Of a stretch of DNA of 23,100 nt, positions 1-11,156 are shown piece by piece. The DNA is from Cochliopodium minus (taxonomy: Eukaryota; Discosea; Himatismenida; Cochliopodiidae). The stretch's first letter is position 1; every line of letters begins with the position of its first letter. The DNA lies in the NCBI GenBank assembly GCA_024220525.1, contig JAMYWO010000479.1:1-23100 (forward strand), given 5' to 3'. The translations under genes were made by a program, and so were the position numbers. The notes under the pieces are model-generated. The model was not told the DNA's origin. It saw nothing but the letters and a program-made list of their open reading frames with translations, and did not search any database.

Positions 1-290
1 AAATAAAAAATAAAATAAAAAATAAAAAATAAAAAATAAAAAATAAAAAATAAAAAATAAAAAATAAAAAATAAAATTTAAAAAATTTAAATTAAAAAAA
101 AATAAAAAATAATAAAAAATAAAAAATAAAATAAACAAAAAAAATTAATATAAACTGAAAATAAAAAAAATAAAAAACATAAAAAACATAAAAAAAAAAA
201 TTGATAAAAATTAAAAAGAAAAACATAATAAATAAAAAATAATAAAAAATAAAATAATTAAAAATATAAAAAAAATAAAAAAAAATTTTT
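1..290. repeat. A-rich simple-sequence tract
   Basis: The first ~75 bases are near-perfect copies of a 7-base unit (AAAAAAT or its rotation). They are followed by irregular A-rich sequence with AAAAAT and AAAAACAT variants up to about 290. No reading frame or RNA structure is visible. The last visible exon of the minus-strand ADP-ribosylglycohydrolase gene ends at 319 with a GT donor reading left, so this tract probably lies inside an intron of that gene. Confidence 0.85.
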
Positions 291-318
291 TATGGTTTCA
301 ATGAATAGATATAATTAC

Positions 319-2160
319 CTTTTTGTATCGAGTTTACGATGATGTGAGTCATGAGGCAGCAACATTCAGCAGCCTCCTCTAAATTCAAAAAAAAAAAAAA
401 AATATTAAAAAATATTGAAAAAAAAAATTTAAAAAAAATAGTAAAAAATAAAAAAATAACATCAAAAAATTTAGAATCATTTGATTAACATTAAAAAAAA
501 ATTTTTTTTTTTTTTTTTTTTACCTCCTTGATGGGTGGTCTTACTTTGTTTGAAAGAATACTTGATGGCGTTCTCAAGGTTGTCATTGTAGTAGATGGGA
601 ACTGCGCACATACGCATCACGGAACCGTTTCCGCTGGTGTAGATGTCACCTGCAGTTGTGTACTTGGTTTTTTTGTTTCTGAACTCTAATTTGAAAAAGA
701 TTAAAATTTGAAATTTTTAAATTCTTTTTTTATCGATTTTTTAATTTTTTTATTTGATTTTTATTTTATTATCTATCTAAATTTTTTTATCATCTTTTTT
801 AATTTTTTGTTGACTTTTTCAATTTTAATTTTTTGAACATTTTTTATTTATTTATTGATGATCTATCAACATATTTAAAAACTATTGAGATAATTTTTAG
901 GAAAAAAGAAATAATAAAAAAAAAAGTGTAAATACCAGAAAAGGAGAGGGAAATGTTGCCTCCCAAACCGACAGAAGTGCCTCTTTTCTTTTCCACATCA
1001 TAGCCGAAAGCATTGCAATAACCTGAAATAAAATTTAAATTAAAATCAAAATTAAATTAAAAAAAACTTTTTGTTTCTTTTTTTTTTTTTAAAATGTTTG
1101 AGAGCAAAATTATAAATAAATAAAATAAATTATATTTGAATGTAAAAGATTATGAATATTAATTATTACTGTTCAATTAAATTATTCTTTCGAAAATTTG
1201 ATGAAAAGAAATTCCATATGATAGCGAATAATGTTGAGTAAATAAACAATTTTAATAAATGAAAATTTGTTAGTAAAATGATCGATGATTGGATCAATAT
1301 TAATCAACATATACAAACGATAATATGATAATATGATAATTTGGATCTCTTTGATCCATAATAATACTATGTTAAGTATAAAAATTCCAAATTATATGGC
1401 GCAATTAAATTCTTCACAATATAATTTTAAATACTATAAAATTTTTGCTTTACCCAATTCCCACCAATTCAAAAATCTTAATCTGAGATCCTGTGGATTG
1501 AATCCATTGTTCCACAAAAGAGATTCCGCAATACAAATTCCCACTATTTCATTTTTGAAATTAGTTTCCCAAGAAAATTAAAAATTGAAATAAAATTTTT
1601 TACTTGATGCATCATCAGTCCATTGTCCTGGTTTCAATCTAAACAAAATGAATAAATTAAATTTTTTTATTTTATTTTTATCGCAAATACCTGAAACTGT
1701 TATATTCATGTTTCATCCAGATTTCTTTATCAAATCCTTTCAATTCTGTTGAATTATATCTCACATTTGAAAATTCCAACGGTGCCCCTTTAAATATTAT
1801 AATAATTTTATTTGAGTTTATAATAAATTGTTTGTTACCCAATGAATCTCCAATAATCTGTCACATTTCAAAATGAATAGTTTAATAATTAAATAAATGA
1901 GTTTATATTTTTTTGACCATTCCATAAAATGCACCCATTGCTTTATCCAATTTCTCATCAGTTGTACCATTTTTTAGAATATCACAAACAGTTTTGAAAT
2001 CTTCATCCTCGCTATTTACAACAGAAAAAGAATTAAGAGAAAAACCTGTGTATTTCTCCAATAATTGATCTCTCTTATCTATTCCTTCTGGAAATGAAAA
2101 TACTATCTTTGTATCTTCCTCTTCAAAAATTTCTGTACTTCCATTGGCGCTGTTTCCCAT
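319..2160 (-). CDS. ADP-ribosylglycohydrolase (ARH/DraG family), C-terminus beyond window
   Basis: Eight exons on the minus strand join in frame: 2160-1918, 1857-1839, 1787-1691, 1638-1604, 1543-1454, 1022-936, 685-524 and 378-319. They give 264 residues and the gene runs off the left edge. The family removes ADP-ribose from proteins or small molecules using two Mg ions. Visible hallmarks are GDSLGAPLEF (84-93), GQWTDDASM (124-132, the metal-binding Asp pair), a WW pair before GYCNAFG, SGNGSVMR (208-215) and THQGEEAAECC near the end. The C-terminal metal-binding Asp motif expected in the family is not in the window. The start MGNSANGS has Gly at position 2 and fits a loose N-myristoylation pattern (inference). 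The second exon is only 19 bases and codes the first GDxxG motif. Its upstream donor is GTCAAA, weaker than the usual GTAAA. The 431-base intron 1453-1023 shows no coding sequence. Confidence 0.88.
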
Positions 2161-2325
2161 TTTTTTAATATTTAAAAAATATAAAGAAAATTAAATAAAC
2201 AAAGTTTGATTTGAAAATATCGAGCAATTTGAATTTCAACCTTTTCTTGTCCATTAAAACATAAAATTAATTAAAATATTTTTTTTGTGACATATAAATC
2301 AAATTCTCAAAATAATAAAATAAAA
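2161..2325. promoter_or_regulatory. Divergent intergenic region
   Basis: These 165 A+T-rich bases separate the ATG of the ADP-ribosylglycohydrolase gene (minus) from the ATG of the degenerate caspase/NACHT-like gene (plus). By position they should hold both promoters. I see no specific motif beyond A and T runs. Confidence 0.4.
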
Positions 2326-4312
2326 ATGATGGAGAAGATCAGCCACAATAATTATTTTTTGATTATTTCAACAAAGAATTTTGATTATTTGCCACAACTA
2401 GCCCTAACATTCTTACAAATTAATCATAAAATATTGGATTATTTGATTGAGAAAGATGCCAATTTGATTTCAATACAATCAACTCTGGATAAACTGAAAA
2501 ACATAAATGTTGAATCCCTTGTAATATACCTGAATTGTGATTATATTCAAAAAAATTCCAGCTTCAATTTGAACAACAAAGAAGAATTGCAATTGAAAAA
2601 AATTTCGTCCTTGTTTAAAGAAATTCATGAAAATTGCAAAGAAATTTTGTTTTTTTTTGATACGAATTCATTCCCAATGTAAAATTTTATAAATTTATTT
2701 TAAAATTTCAATTTGAATTTTATAATCCACAGGAATGACTTTGAAGGGTTTTCAACCAATTATTTCATGATGAGTTCCAACAAAAGGGGGAAAATGAATG
2801 AATGTATCCAGAGTTTTTTTGTGGAAAGTAAAAAAAAGTACTTCAGTCAGATACATCCCAATCAAATTTTAACTGAAATGAACGAAAAAAATTGGAAATA
2901 TTTTGGTTCACCTATACTTCAATTTACGAAAAACAATTTCAAGGAATCTGATCATTTGAAATTCAGTTTCGAAAGAAAAAATGAACACTTTTCATTGTTG
3001 AAAAAAAGAATTGATAATTTTCACAAATCTAATTTTATCAATTTTTGTGATTATACAAATAACAATGAAATAAGTCTCGAAAGAAAAATGGCAGAAGGAA
3101 ATAATGAAAAGTGTAATTATTCATTCGCAACAAATTATTGTAACCTTTCAAGTAATGATATACTTGTTTTGTTTGTCAGTTTAAAACAGATCGACTCTTA
3201 CTTGAAAGAAAGAGATCAAACCGAAAAAAACATTTACCATTATCTTTATTCCTTCTATCAATCTTCACTTGAAAATTACCCAAAAAAAAATTTTGAAGAG
3301 ATCATTGAATTGAAAGAAAAGTTGGGAAAAGTGTTTTGGGTGTTTCATGAAAGTGATATACAAGTAAGTGTTGAAAGTCTTTCGTTTTTTACAAATGAAA
3401 TGTTTTCAAAAAAACATTTTTTGTTGGTCAGAAAACCCTCTGATATTAAACGAGGAAACAATGAATATTCGAAGATCGTCAAACTCAATTTTCAAAGTGA
3501 AATTGAAATACAGAATATTTTAGTTATGAGATTTAATAAAAACAATAGCAAGGAAATTTTGGAATTTTTCAAAAAAAATCCTGAATTATATTTTATGGCA
3601 AAAGAGCATATTTATCTTATGATAATGATGGAAACCCTTGACAAAAACTTGAATTTAAAACTTGACATATTTATTGGAAATATTCTGAAAAATCTGTTCC
3701 CAATATTTAGCGAGGACTCTTTAAAAGTACTCAAGGGTTTTTCTCTGCTTCATCACAAAAACGACAGCATGAAAATCCAAGTACTAGATGAAGCAATCAA
3801 CAAAATGAATGAAAATAATGAATCAAACTTTCATTCGATTATGATGGAGTGTTTGAACAAAAGTTGTGTATTTGTGAATAAAGGAGAATCAATATCCTTA
3901 ATTTGCAGTGAAATTTATTATTACCTTTTATTGAGTCATCCTTTCGACGAAATCAACTTTCAAAAGTTAATTGCATTTTGTATGAAAAATCAAATCTCAA
4001 GATATTATTTTCTTTTTAAAAGAACTCAAGAGATTTATCGAAATAAATCCAGCTTCTGATACTAATATGTTTGTAATTCTTTACGACAGTATTATCTGTT
4101 TCGAAAAATTACAAAAAGGAATGAAAGAAATTGATAATTTTAATCTGAAATATTATATTGGAGGATTTGAAAACATTTGGAAGGCTTCTTTATTCTATTT
4201 ATCAGATAAAATTAATAATAAAATCACATTTGAAATCAAAGATTATGAGATTGAAGAAATCCAAAATGTTGATTTAGATAATACAACAGCTATTAGTGCT
4301 GAAAACGAATAA
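2326..4312 (+). CDS. Degenerate caspase-like/NACHT-like protein, probable frameshift near 4013-4022
   Basis: Exon 1 is 2326-2678 and exon 2 starts at 2733; the join reads PMNDFEGF. I chose the ATG at 2326 although the frame is open a little upstream. The protein aligns by eye with the gene at 17510. Residues 5-170 follow the caspase fold, with LNCDY in place of SGHGY and DTNSF in place of DVCNGD, so catalytic His and Cys are both gone. Residues 240-248 (GNNEKCNYS) sit where the paralogue has its P-loop GNAGTGKT. VFWVFHESD (318-326) replaces VWVFDGLNE. The helical part after the ATPase core is also recognisable. There is no membrane segment and no ankyrin array. The frame closes at TGA 4057-4059, but the +1 frame continues from the T/A run at 4013-4022 to TAA 4310-4312, and its start resembles the paralogue. 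Without the shift the product is 559 residues, with it about 643. It is either a pseudoenzyme or a decaying gene. Confidence 0.6.
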
Positions 4313-4342
4313 ATTAAAAGAGGGAAAAGAGAGAATGGGAGA

Positions 4343-4817
4343 ATGAAATTAAAAACGTACGAAGAAAATCTGATTTACTTCTCATATTTATTTAAAGATA
4401 TAGAAATGTCAAAAAAATTGACTAATGTTGTAAAACTCTCCCCAACAAAACAAATCATTGATAAGATTTATGATGAAAAAAACATTGATCTTCAAGTCGA
4501 TAGTGGTGTAGAAATTGTAAGATGGAAAGATTTCCCCAAACGATAAACATGGTGTTTGTCTTTATTTTTGGCAAGTTCCACCTTCAATGAATGTTGTTTC
4601 TTTAAACAATAAATTTGATGTTCTCCCAATAGAGTTGGTTGTGGTAACAAGAAAATATCAAGATGAATCTGATACCAACTTTGATTTCAAAATAATAGAA
4701 CAATATGGATGGAAACCTTGGAATGATAAAACCTATATGGACACATACAAATACAACAAAAACAAAATCATTTTTTATTCGGTGAACATGTTCAAATTCA
4801 AAAAAAAAAAAATTTAA
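4343..4817 (+). pseudogene. Unrecognised ORF pair, apparently one gene broken by a +1 shift
   Basis: An ATG at 4343 opens 67 codons that stop at 4546. A second frame, open from 4521, runs to TAA at 4815-4817 and includes WQVPP and YGWKPWND. Moving one base forward at the CCCC run 4533-4536 joins them smoothly (about WKDF to NDKHGVCLYFW), giving a protein of about 157 residues. No GT-AG intron that I tried fixes the frame. A good-looking donor at 4517 leads to an immediate stop. I do not recognise the family. The 5' end is in the same frame as the end of the preceding gene, separated by its TAA at 4310, so this may be the tail of that decaying gene. Confidence 0.4.
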
Positions 4818-4945
4818 ATAGAGCAAATATTTAATAAATAAAATAACTAGTCCGAAAAAAGGATCTTTTACTCTAGTTCAATTTTGAATATTTGTTTTGG
4901 GTAAATCCACTTTGTAGAAAAAAAAAATTTTATAATTTTATTTTT

Positions 4946-6622
4946 TTAATTATTGGAAATGTCTATTTTTGATTCGCAAAAGTAATAATTTTGGGAAGGT
5001 TTGGATCTAGAAGACAAATGAACTTCACCAATCTTCTGACGGCCAAACTCCATATTCTGATAATTCTTGAGAAGAGTGGTAGCATCAAAAAAAGAAGGGC
5101 CTGATTTAGAATAACGAGTACTAAAATGGAATTGAATCAAATTTAAATTTTTATATTTTTTAATTTACTTGAAAACAGTGACATGAAACTTTTGATGATC
5201 CTCATCATCTATCATTTTGTTCTCCGCAAAAACCTTTCGGAGATAGAGATAAACACTCTCGAGTTTGTTGTCTTTGTCATCGACCCCAATGTGAACAACC
5301 TTGGAGTGAGATACTTGGTCTTGCATGGAAGAAAGACCTGTGAAATTCAAGACGAGGCCATCAGATGAGAGAATGTTCAATATTTCTTGTCTGCAAGACT
5401 CCAACAAAGATTTAGCCTTTTTTAAAAAAAGTATATGAAGAAAAGATCAAATGAAAAAAAATAATCGTTTGAAATTTTTTTTGGCAAATGTAAAAAAAAA
5501 ATGAATCGAAATTAAAACCAAAAATAAAATATTTCTTTTTTATTACATATCTTAATGAGTTCAATGATCAAGCAAAAATCATTTGAATGAATTATAAAAA
5601 TATTAATTATTTGATAAACAGGAATTTCATAAAATATAATATAAACTGTGATTTTTTACTTTTTGCAATTTTGATTCTGTATCTAGAGTTAACATAAACA
5701 AAGTGAGATGTATTCTGTTCGTATCCCCACAAAAAGATTTATCAATTATGGGCCCCTTGGTATCAGTTGAAGGGGATGAAGTAGAGGAATTTGAAGAAGA
5801 AGGGACAGGATTCGATTGATTTTCTCCCTTCTTTTTTATGGTGATGATCTTTTTCCCCTTGTTGCTTGTATTGGTTATAATTCTCTTGTTCTCTTCTGTG
5901 GATGTCACTATTTCGTACAGATTCTCGATTTTTTGCTTGAGATCTGTCTGATACAACGGGAGGCTCAGAAAATGTGTGAAGGGTACTGTTTTCTTTATTT
6001 TTTTGATTATCTCATCTATCTTTACTTTTGCATTCAGAACATCCTTTTGATAATCTCCTTCAATTCCTAATAATATTTGATTGATTTTTAATTGAGATAT
6101 GTTATAACTAGATTAAATATATGGTATATATTACATATATCAGTTCAATTATTATTTTTACTTAAACATTTTTCTTTTGAAGATTCTTTTGGTATGATGA
6201 TTTCCGTTTTGGTCAATCTATTTAACAATTTTACTTGTTCTCCACCTTTACCTATTATATTAGGATAATATTCTTCATTTATTGTATATTTCAAGATAAA
6301 TGAGTTTTTATTTTTATATAATTTGCAATTTTCATCTATCTCCTCTATTTCTTCTAATTCTTCTTTTTCATCTTTTACCCTTTCTTATTGTGCAAGTTTT
6401 TAACATAAATAAAATTATAAAAAATCATTATACCATCAACATTTGAAAATTGGAAATGTGTATGTATTTTTGAATCTAATTTGGGTAATACTACTTTGTG
6501 GTATCTTTTATTCAAATTTGATTGAATAAAAAAAAATTAAAGGCTAAATTTAGAAGAAATAACCTGTAAAATCTATCATCAATCTTTAATATTTTGATAT
6601 CTTGTTCGAATTTATATTCCAT
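4946..6622 (-). CDS. ASCC1: ASCC1 homologue: KH domain plus AKAP7-type 2H phosphoesterase
   Basis: Six minus-strand exons join in frame: 6622-6564, 6504-6434, 6383-6162, 6066-5660, 5416-5169 and 5120-4946. They give 393 residues, close to human ASCC1 (about 360-400). ASCC1 is a subunit of the activating signal cointegrator complex, which works in alkylation repair and transcription with the ASCC3 helicase. A KH RNA-binding domain covers about 72-110, with the IIGKGGEQVKLL loop. The 2H phosphoesterase-like domain follows: PFTHFL (146-151), a first HxT at 237-239 (HLTLF), a second HxT at 332-334 (FHVTVF), then NTRYSK, FGRQ and EVHLSSRS. Both HxT pairs are kept. A Lys/Ser-rich stretch of about 40 extra residues lies between PFTHFL and the first HxT compared with the human protein. 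The gene is convergent with 4343-4817 and divergent from the Cyc8 gene. Confidence 0.93.
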
Positions 6623-6992
6623 ACTCTGCACAAATAACTTTAATTTTTTTTTATTAATATAATTTTCTTAATCATAACGAATAAACACATGAATTTAAAG
6701 TTTAAAGAAAATATCAAGAAAGATTTAATTAACATATGTCCAAATGAAAATATTAAGAACATATATATTTTTAAAAATAAAATATAATAAAATATCCACT
6801 TGTTTCAGACTATTTTCTTCAAATATTTGTGAAGTTACAAAATCTTATCTTTAAATATAAATTTATTAAACATCGTCCAAAAATTATAGCCTCTTTATAT
6901 CATGAAAATATAAATGAGAAAGATAGATATTTTATAAATTAATTTTATAAATAAAAAAAATTGAAGAGATATTAATTTTGCAGAAAAAAGGA
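6623..6992. promoter_or_regulatory. Divergent intergenic region
   Basis: This 370-base A+T-rich gap separates the ASCC1 start (minus) and the Cyc8-type start (plus). I see no exon, RNA gene or clear repeat in it. By position it should contain both promoters. Confidence 0.4.
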
Positions 6993-9546
6993 ATGGAAAA
7001 TAAAGGAGAGAATAATACAAATACAAATATTCTGCAACAATTGAAATCATTGAATGAGAGCAATTGGAAAAATCTCGCAGAAATATCAGAGAGTTTGGAT
7101 GATAAAGATAAAGCGATTTTTTGTTACGAGAATGCAATCAACAATAATCCTTCAAAAATACAAATATTGAATAAATTGGCCTCTATATATCAAGAGGAAG
7201 ATAAATACGAAGAAGTAAATATAGTTTCATTGAATAATAAAAAAAAATTTTATTTTATTCACAATATTGAAATTTTTTTTTATTTCTTGATAGGCAATAA
7301 AATATCTCAAAAGAATTATTCATGCAAATAGCAGTGATTTTGATGCATGGAGTAATTTGGGACATTGTTATTTGATGATGGTAAATAAAATTACAAATAA
7401 TAAATTATTTATACACCTTGTGCAAAAAAAGATTATTTATAAGATGTATCAATCGAGTAATATTGACGAGATATCGAGATATTAATTTTTTATTGATTAA
7501 TAACGTGGAATTAAAATTCTTAAAATTAAATATAAAAGGAGGATCTCAAAAAAGCCCAATCATCATATCAACAAGCATCACAATTCCCAAATAGCAACAA
7601 TGATCCAAATTTATTATATGGAATAGGGATCTTATATGCGAGATTAAATAATTTAGATTATGCTCAACAATTATTTGAAAAAGTCATCCAAATCAACGAG
7701 ACAACCAACAAATTCGAAAAAATTAACGAACTTTGCTTCAGATTGGGTATTGTACATAAACAAAAAGGAAATTATGATGAGGCGATGAGATATTTCCAAA
7801 TGATTGGCGATAATCCTCCCGTACCATTGAGTATAGATGACATCAAATTCCAAAAAGGTCATATTTATGAGTTGCAAAAAAATATAACAAAAGCAAAAGA
7901 AATTTATGACGAAATTTTGCTCAATAATCCCACCAATGCAAAGGTTCATCAACAAATCGGATGGTTATATTATCATAATCCTCAATTAAATCCTCAAAGT
8001 AATACGATTGCTATCAAGCATTTGACAGAGGCTATCAGCATAGGTATGAGAATTAAATTTATTTTTTCGGCTAAAAAAATATAATAAAAAAATTTTTTTC
8101 AATTTTATTTTATCCTATTTTTTCTTTCCAGATTCAACTGATGCACAAACTTGGTATTTATTGGGAAGATGCCAGATTGCAAATAAAGAATTCAACAGAG
8201 CATATGAAGCTTATCAACAAGCAGTGGAGAGAGATGGGACAAATCCAGCATTTTGGTGTTCCATAGGGGTTTTATTCTATCAAATAAATCAATATAATGA
8301 TGCATTGAATGCTTATACCAAAGCAATTGAACTCGATCCTAATTTCAGCGAAGTATGGTATGATCTGGGTACCCTTTATGAATCCTGTCATCAGATTGAT
8401 GATTCATTGGGAGCTTATCAGAAGGCTTCGGAGCTCGATCCGAGCAACATTCACATTCGCCAAAGATTGTCATATCTCAGAAAGAAATATGAGAACAAGG
8501 ATGGAAATGATATGCAAGATGTGAGCAATGGGAATTACGTAGATAATGGAAATCCCAATATCCCCATTAATAATAATTATCCCATAGAAAACAATGGCAC
8601 CATGAATAATAATAACCCCCAATACATCGATAATAACAACAATAATAACAATACCAACGGCAATATCAATAACAGCAATGCCATCTCCAACAATGTCAAT
8701 ACCAATTATCACAGCATCGAAAATATCAATAATTCTTCCTCCTTTGACAAAAAGAGAAAGTTGGATAAGGATACCTCTTCTGGATATAACAGCAAAAAAC
8801 TCAAGGATGGAGATGAGGCTTATAATCCCAAAGATGATTTTTCTGAAAGCACAGAGAGTTCTGAGACCCAACCACAGAACAACACATCACAATACAACAC
8901 ATCCAATGATCAGCAAAATCAACAAAATTATTACAATCAAAATTTGCCTCAATATCCCCACAACACATCTGATCCCCAATACAATCCCAACCCTAATCAA
9001 CAATATGGTACTGATCCTCAATACAATCAGACTTATCCCCAACCTATTTATGAGCCTCAAGTTGATCCCAACACACAACAGCCCTCCTCTTATAATCCCA
9101 GCTACAACAATGTCCCGCCTTCTGAGAACACCCAATACATTTACACTCCTAATCCCGATCCTCAACAGAACCAAGATTCCTCTAACAACGTACCTCCTCC
9201 TACTTCCTCTGATCAAGTTCCGCCATCTTCCGACAACAAAACCGTCACTTCTCAACCTATCAATAATATCTCCCCTCAACATGACACTTCCACTTCCACC
9301 TCTACCGAAGTTCCTCCTTCTAATAATGTTCCTGTTCCTTCTTCTGATTCGTCAAACCCTCCTTCTCTTGAAGTTAAAGTTGAGAACAAAGAAACTACCT
9401 CCACTTCTCCAACCACTACTACCATTACTGAGAAAAGCAGCAATTCTGAAAGCAACAGTGTACCTCCTTCTGATTCTCAGCCCGAACCTCCTCCTACTTC
9501 CTCTGATCCTCCCACTGTCAAAGTGGAATCAGAAAATCAAAACTGA
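6993..9546 (+). CDS. CYC8: Cyc8/Ssn6-type TPR transcriptional corepressor
   Basis: Four exons (6993-7214, 7294-7380, 7539-8043, 8132-9546) give 742 residues. In yeast, Cyc8 pairs with Tup1 to form a general corepressor in the nucleus; the same TPR type occurs in UTX/KDM6 proteins. I count ten TPR units over about residues 20-390, the number typical of Cyc8. The last three are very close to the fungal core, with TWYLLGRC, FWCSIGVLFYQ and EVWYDLGTLYE. After the TPRs come an Asn-rich stretch, a basic bipartite nuclear signal (KKRK at 478-481, KKLK at 493-496), a Gln/Asn/Pro/Tyr-rich stretch and a Pro/Ser/Thr-rich end with repeated PPSSD and PPPTSSD. No enzyme domain is present, so it is not UTX itself. 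The ATG at 6993 is the first good one in frame. An AATAAA lies at 9600. The gene is convergent with the YOD1 gene, 137 bases away. Confidence 0.95.
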
Positions 9547-9683
9547 TGAAGAAGAATTATACTTGAAGGCTGATTTTTAACTTTATTATTATTATTAAAA
9601 ATAAACTTTTTCCAACTTTAATTTTTCTCTATTTTTTTTTTAATAAAAACTATTATTTTCAACAAATTGTTTTTGTTTCGTTG

Positions 9684-10990
9684 TTATTTGTTGTATTCTG
9701 CAAAGTTGGTGTGTTTTGTCAACTTGCAATGCTCCATTGCTTCATTTTCTCCACTCAAACCTTTTCCACAAACAAGGCATCTCAACATGAATTTAGATGT
9801 ATCTGTGAACAAATTTTGTTGGTGCATCTTGTCACACAAAGCTTGTCCTTGCTTCTCTACAAACTTGTCGGTAGTTTCAAACAAAGTGATATCCTCAGAC
9901 TCGCCAGAGTTTTCAGATTTGGCCAAAGCCAATGGGTCATAGTGAAGTCCATCATAAATCAAGTAACATCTTTGTTTAAAGTTGCACCCTTCTCCATACA
10001 AATACATTTTTGTAGTTTGGATGTCAAAAACAGCTAGTACGTTTTAGAAAAATAATTATTTATTTTTTTTGCTTAAGATTAATTTTTATTTTTAAAGTTT
10101 ATTATTGAATTAAATCAAACCTATTTCTGTCATGTAGTATTCTGCAAAAATGGACAATTCTGTTCAATTTATTTTAAATTTAAATTAATTTTTCCCTGAA
10201 AATTTTAATGAACATTGTTTATAACAAAGTTTTACCAATTGCACCACCCCAAGCATCTTTATTCTCGATCCTTTAAATATTTATTAAAATAGATTTTTTT
10301 TTTTTTTTTTTTTGCTTGCCATTTGCAATAATCATGATTTTCTTTTCCCAAGAAGGCTTCAGAATAGGTGAGAACATCACTTTTGAGGATGCTGATGATA
10401 AGTTGTCTCAATTCAGGAGATTTCGATCTTGTCTTGCCCTCAAAATTGTATCTTGGTGGGTTTTGGAGGAAATTTTATAAAATTGAAAGATTTATGGAGT
10501 TTATAAATATGCAAGATGATTATTATAAACCATTTGAATATAGGTTTATGAAGTTTCTTGTATAGATGTTTGAGTATATAATGAATAATGCATATAGATG
10601 CTTTCATATATCTTACCCTATACAATTAAATAAACATGCATTGTTGGCATCTACTATCCTCCTCACAACTGTACCTTGATCATTATGTGAGGTAACAAAA
10701 AGGGGTCTCTTGCATACCATCTTATCTTGTGGCACGGAATCATTCGATCCACTCGATGATGTACCAATCGCTTCTTGTACCATTATCTTATCACCTGACC
10801 TGACACCGAGTGCTTCCAATGTCTTTTCATCATCGATCAATTCGAGAGGGGGAAAGCCATTGAGCAATTTCTGCTGGTTTTTGGGGATGAAGATCTCCTT
10901 TTCGATCATATCTTTCAAATCTATCAATTTGGCTGTTTTATCTATCTTCACCCTTTTTCTTCCAACTTTTGATTCAATAGCAAGATTCAT
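9684..10990 (-). CDS. YOD1: YOD1/OTU1 deubiquitinase
   Basis: Five minus-strand exons (10990-10617, 10451-10320, 10270-10236, 10159-10121, 10033-9684) give 309 residues, near yeast Otu1 (301) and human YOD1 (348). The enzyme trims ubiquitin chains on substrates handled by the p97/Cdc48 ATPase in protein quality control. Residues 1-75 form a ubiquitin-like (UBX-type) domain that should bind p97. The OTU domain has DANNACLFN, with the catalytic Cys at 119, then YSEAFLGKENHDYC, DAWGGAIELSIFAEYY, and YDGLHYDPL with the catalytic His. A C-terminal C2H2 finger reads LRCLVCGKG...EHCKLTKHTNF. The second intron (10319-10271) must use a GC donor: joining TG to GATCGAG restores CKWIENKDAWGGA, matching the family. 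The gene is divergent from the Roco gene. Confidence 0.95.
10271..10319 (-). other. GC-AG intron in the YOD1 gene
   Basis: This 49-base intron starts GCAAGC and ends AAAG on the minus strand. No GT donor nearby keeps the frame. Using the GC donor gives the conserved Trp and the DAWGGA segment without gap or insertion, so the assignment is strong. Confidence 0.8.
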
Positions 10991-11156
10991 TTTGCAATAT
11001 TTTATTTATCCCAATATTTTTTATATTTCAACTAAAATTAACAATAGATTTTCTTAACAACAAAAGAAGAAAATTTAATTATCAAAGCAAAAAATCATTA
11101 AATTTTGAAATTAAAATTGAAAAAAAAAAAATTGTTCAAATAGGTTGTGAAAATCA
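10991..11156. promoter_or_regulatory. Divergent intergenic region
   Basis: These 166 A+T-rich bases separate the YOD1 start (minus) and the Roco start (plus). By position they hold both promoters. An in-frame TGA at 11148-11150 just before the Roco ATG supports that start, unless a further 5' exon exists. Confidence 0.4.

Noticed and set aside
1333-1581. A plus-strand 82-codon open frame near the left end
   Set aside because: It is antisense to an exon and intron of the ADP-ribosylglycohydrolase gene, whose minus-strand motifs are clear.
3966-4032. A possible 67-base intron that would restore the frame of the degenerate caspase-NACHT gene
   Set aside because: It fits the frame, but it would remove residues around RYYFLF that line up with KFYFYQL in the paralogue. 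A single-base shift after them is the better fit. cDNA could reverse this.
4517-4575. An intron with a good GTAAGA donor inside the unrecognised ORF
   Set aside because: Joining to the acceptor at 4574-4575 gives a TGA within five codons, so it does not explain the frame change.
8678-9580. A 300-codon open frame overlapping the Cyc8 tail in another frame, plus long open minus-strand frames at 8470-8871 and 8887-9282
   Set aside because: They come from the repetitive Asn/Gln/Pro/Ser codons of the real gene. Their proteins are strings of Ile, Leu, Pro or Arg with no domain, and the Cyc8 frame is secured by ten TPRs.
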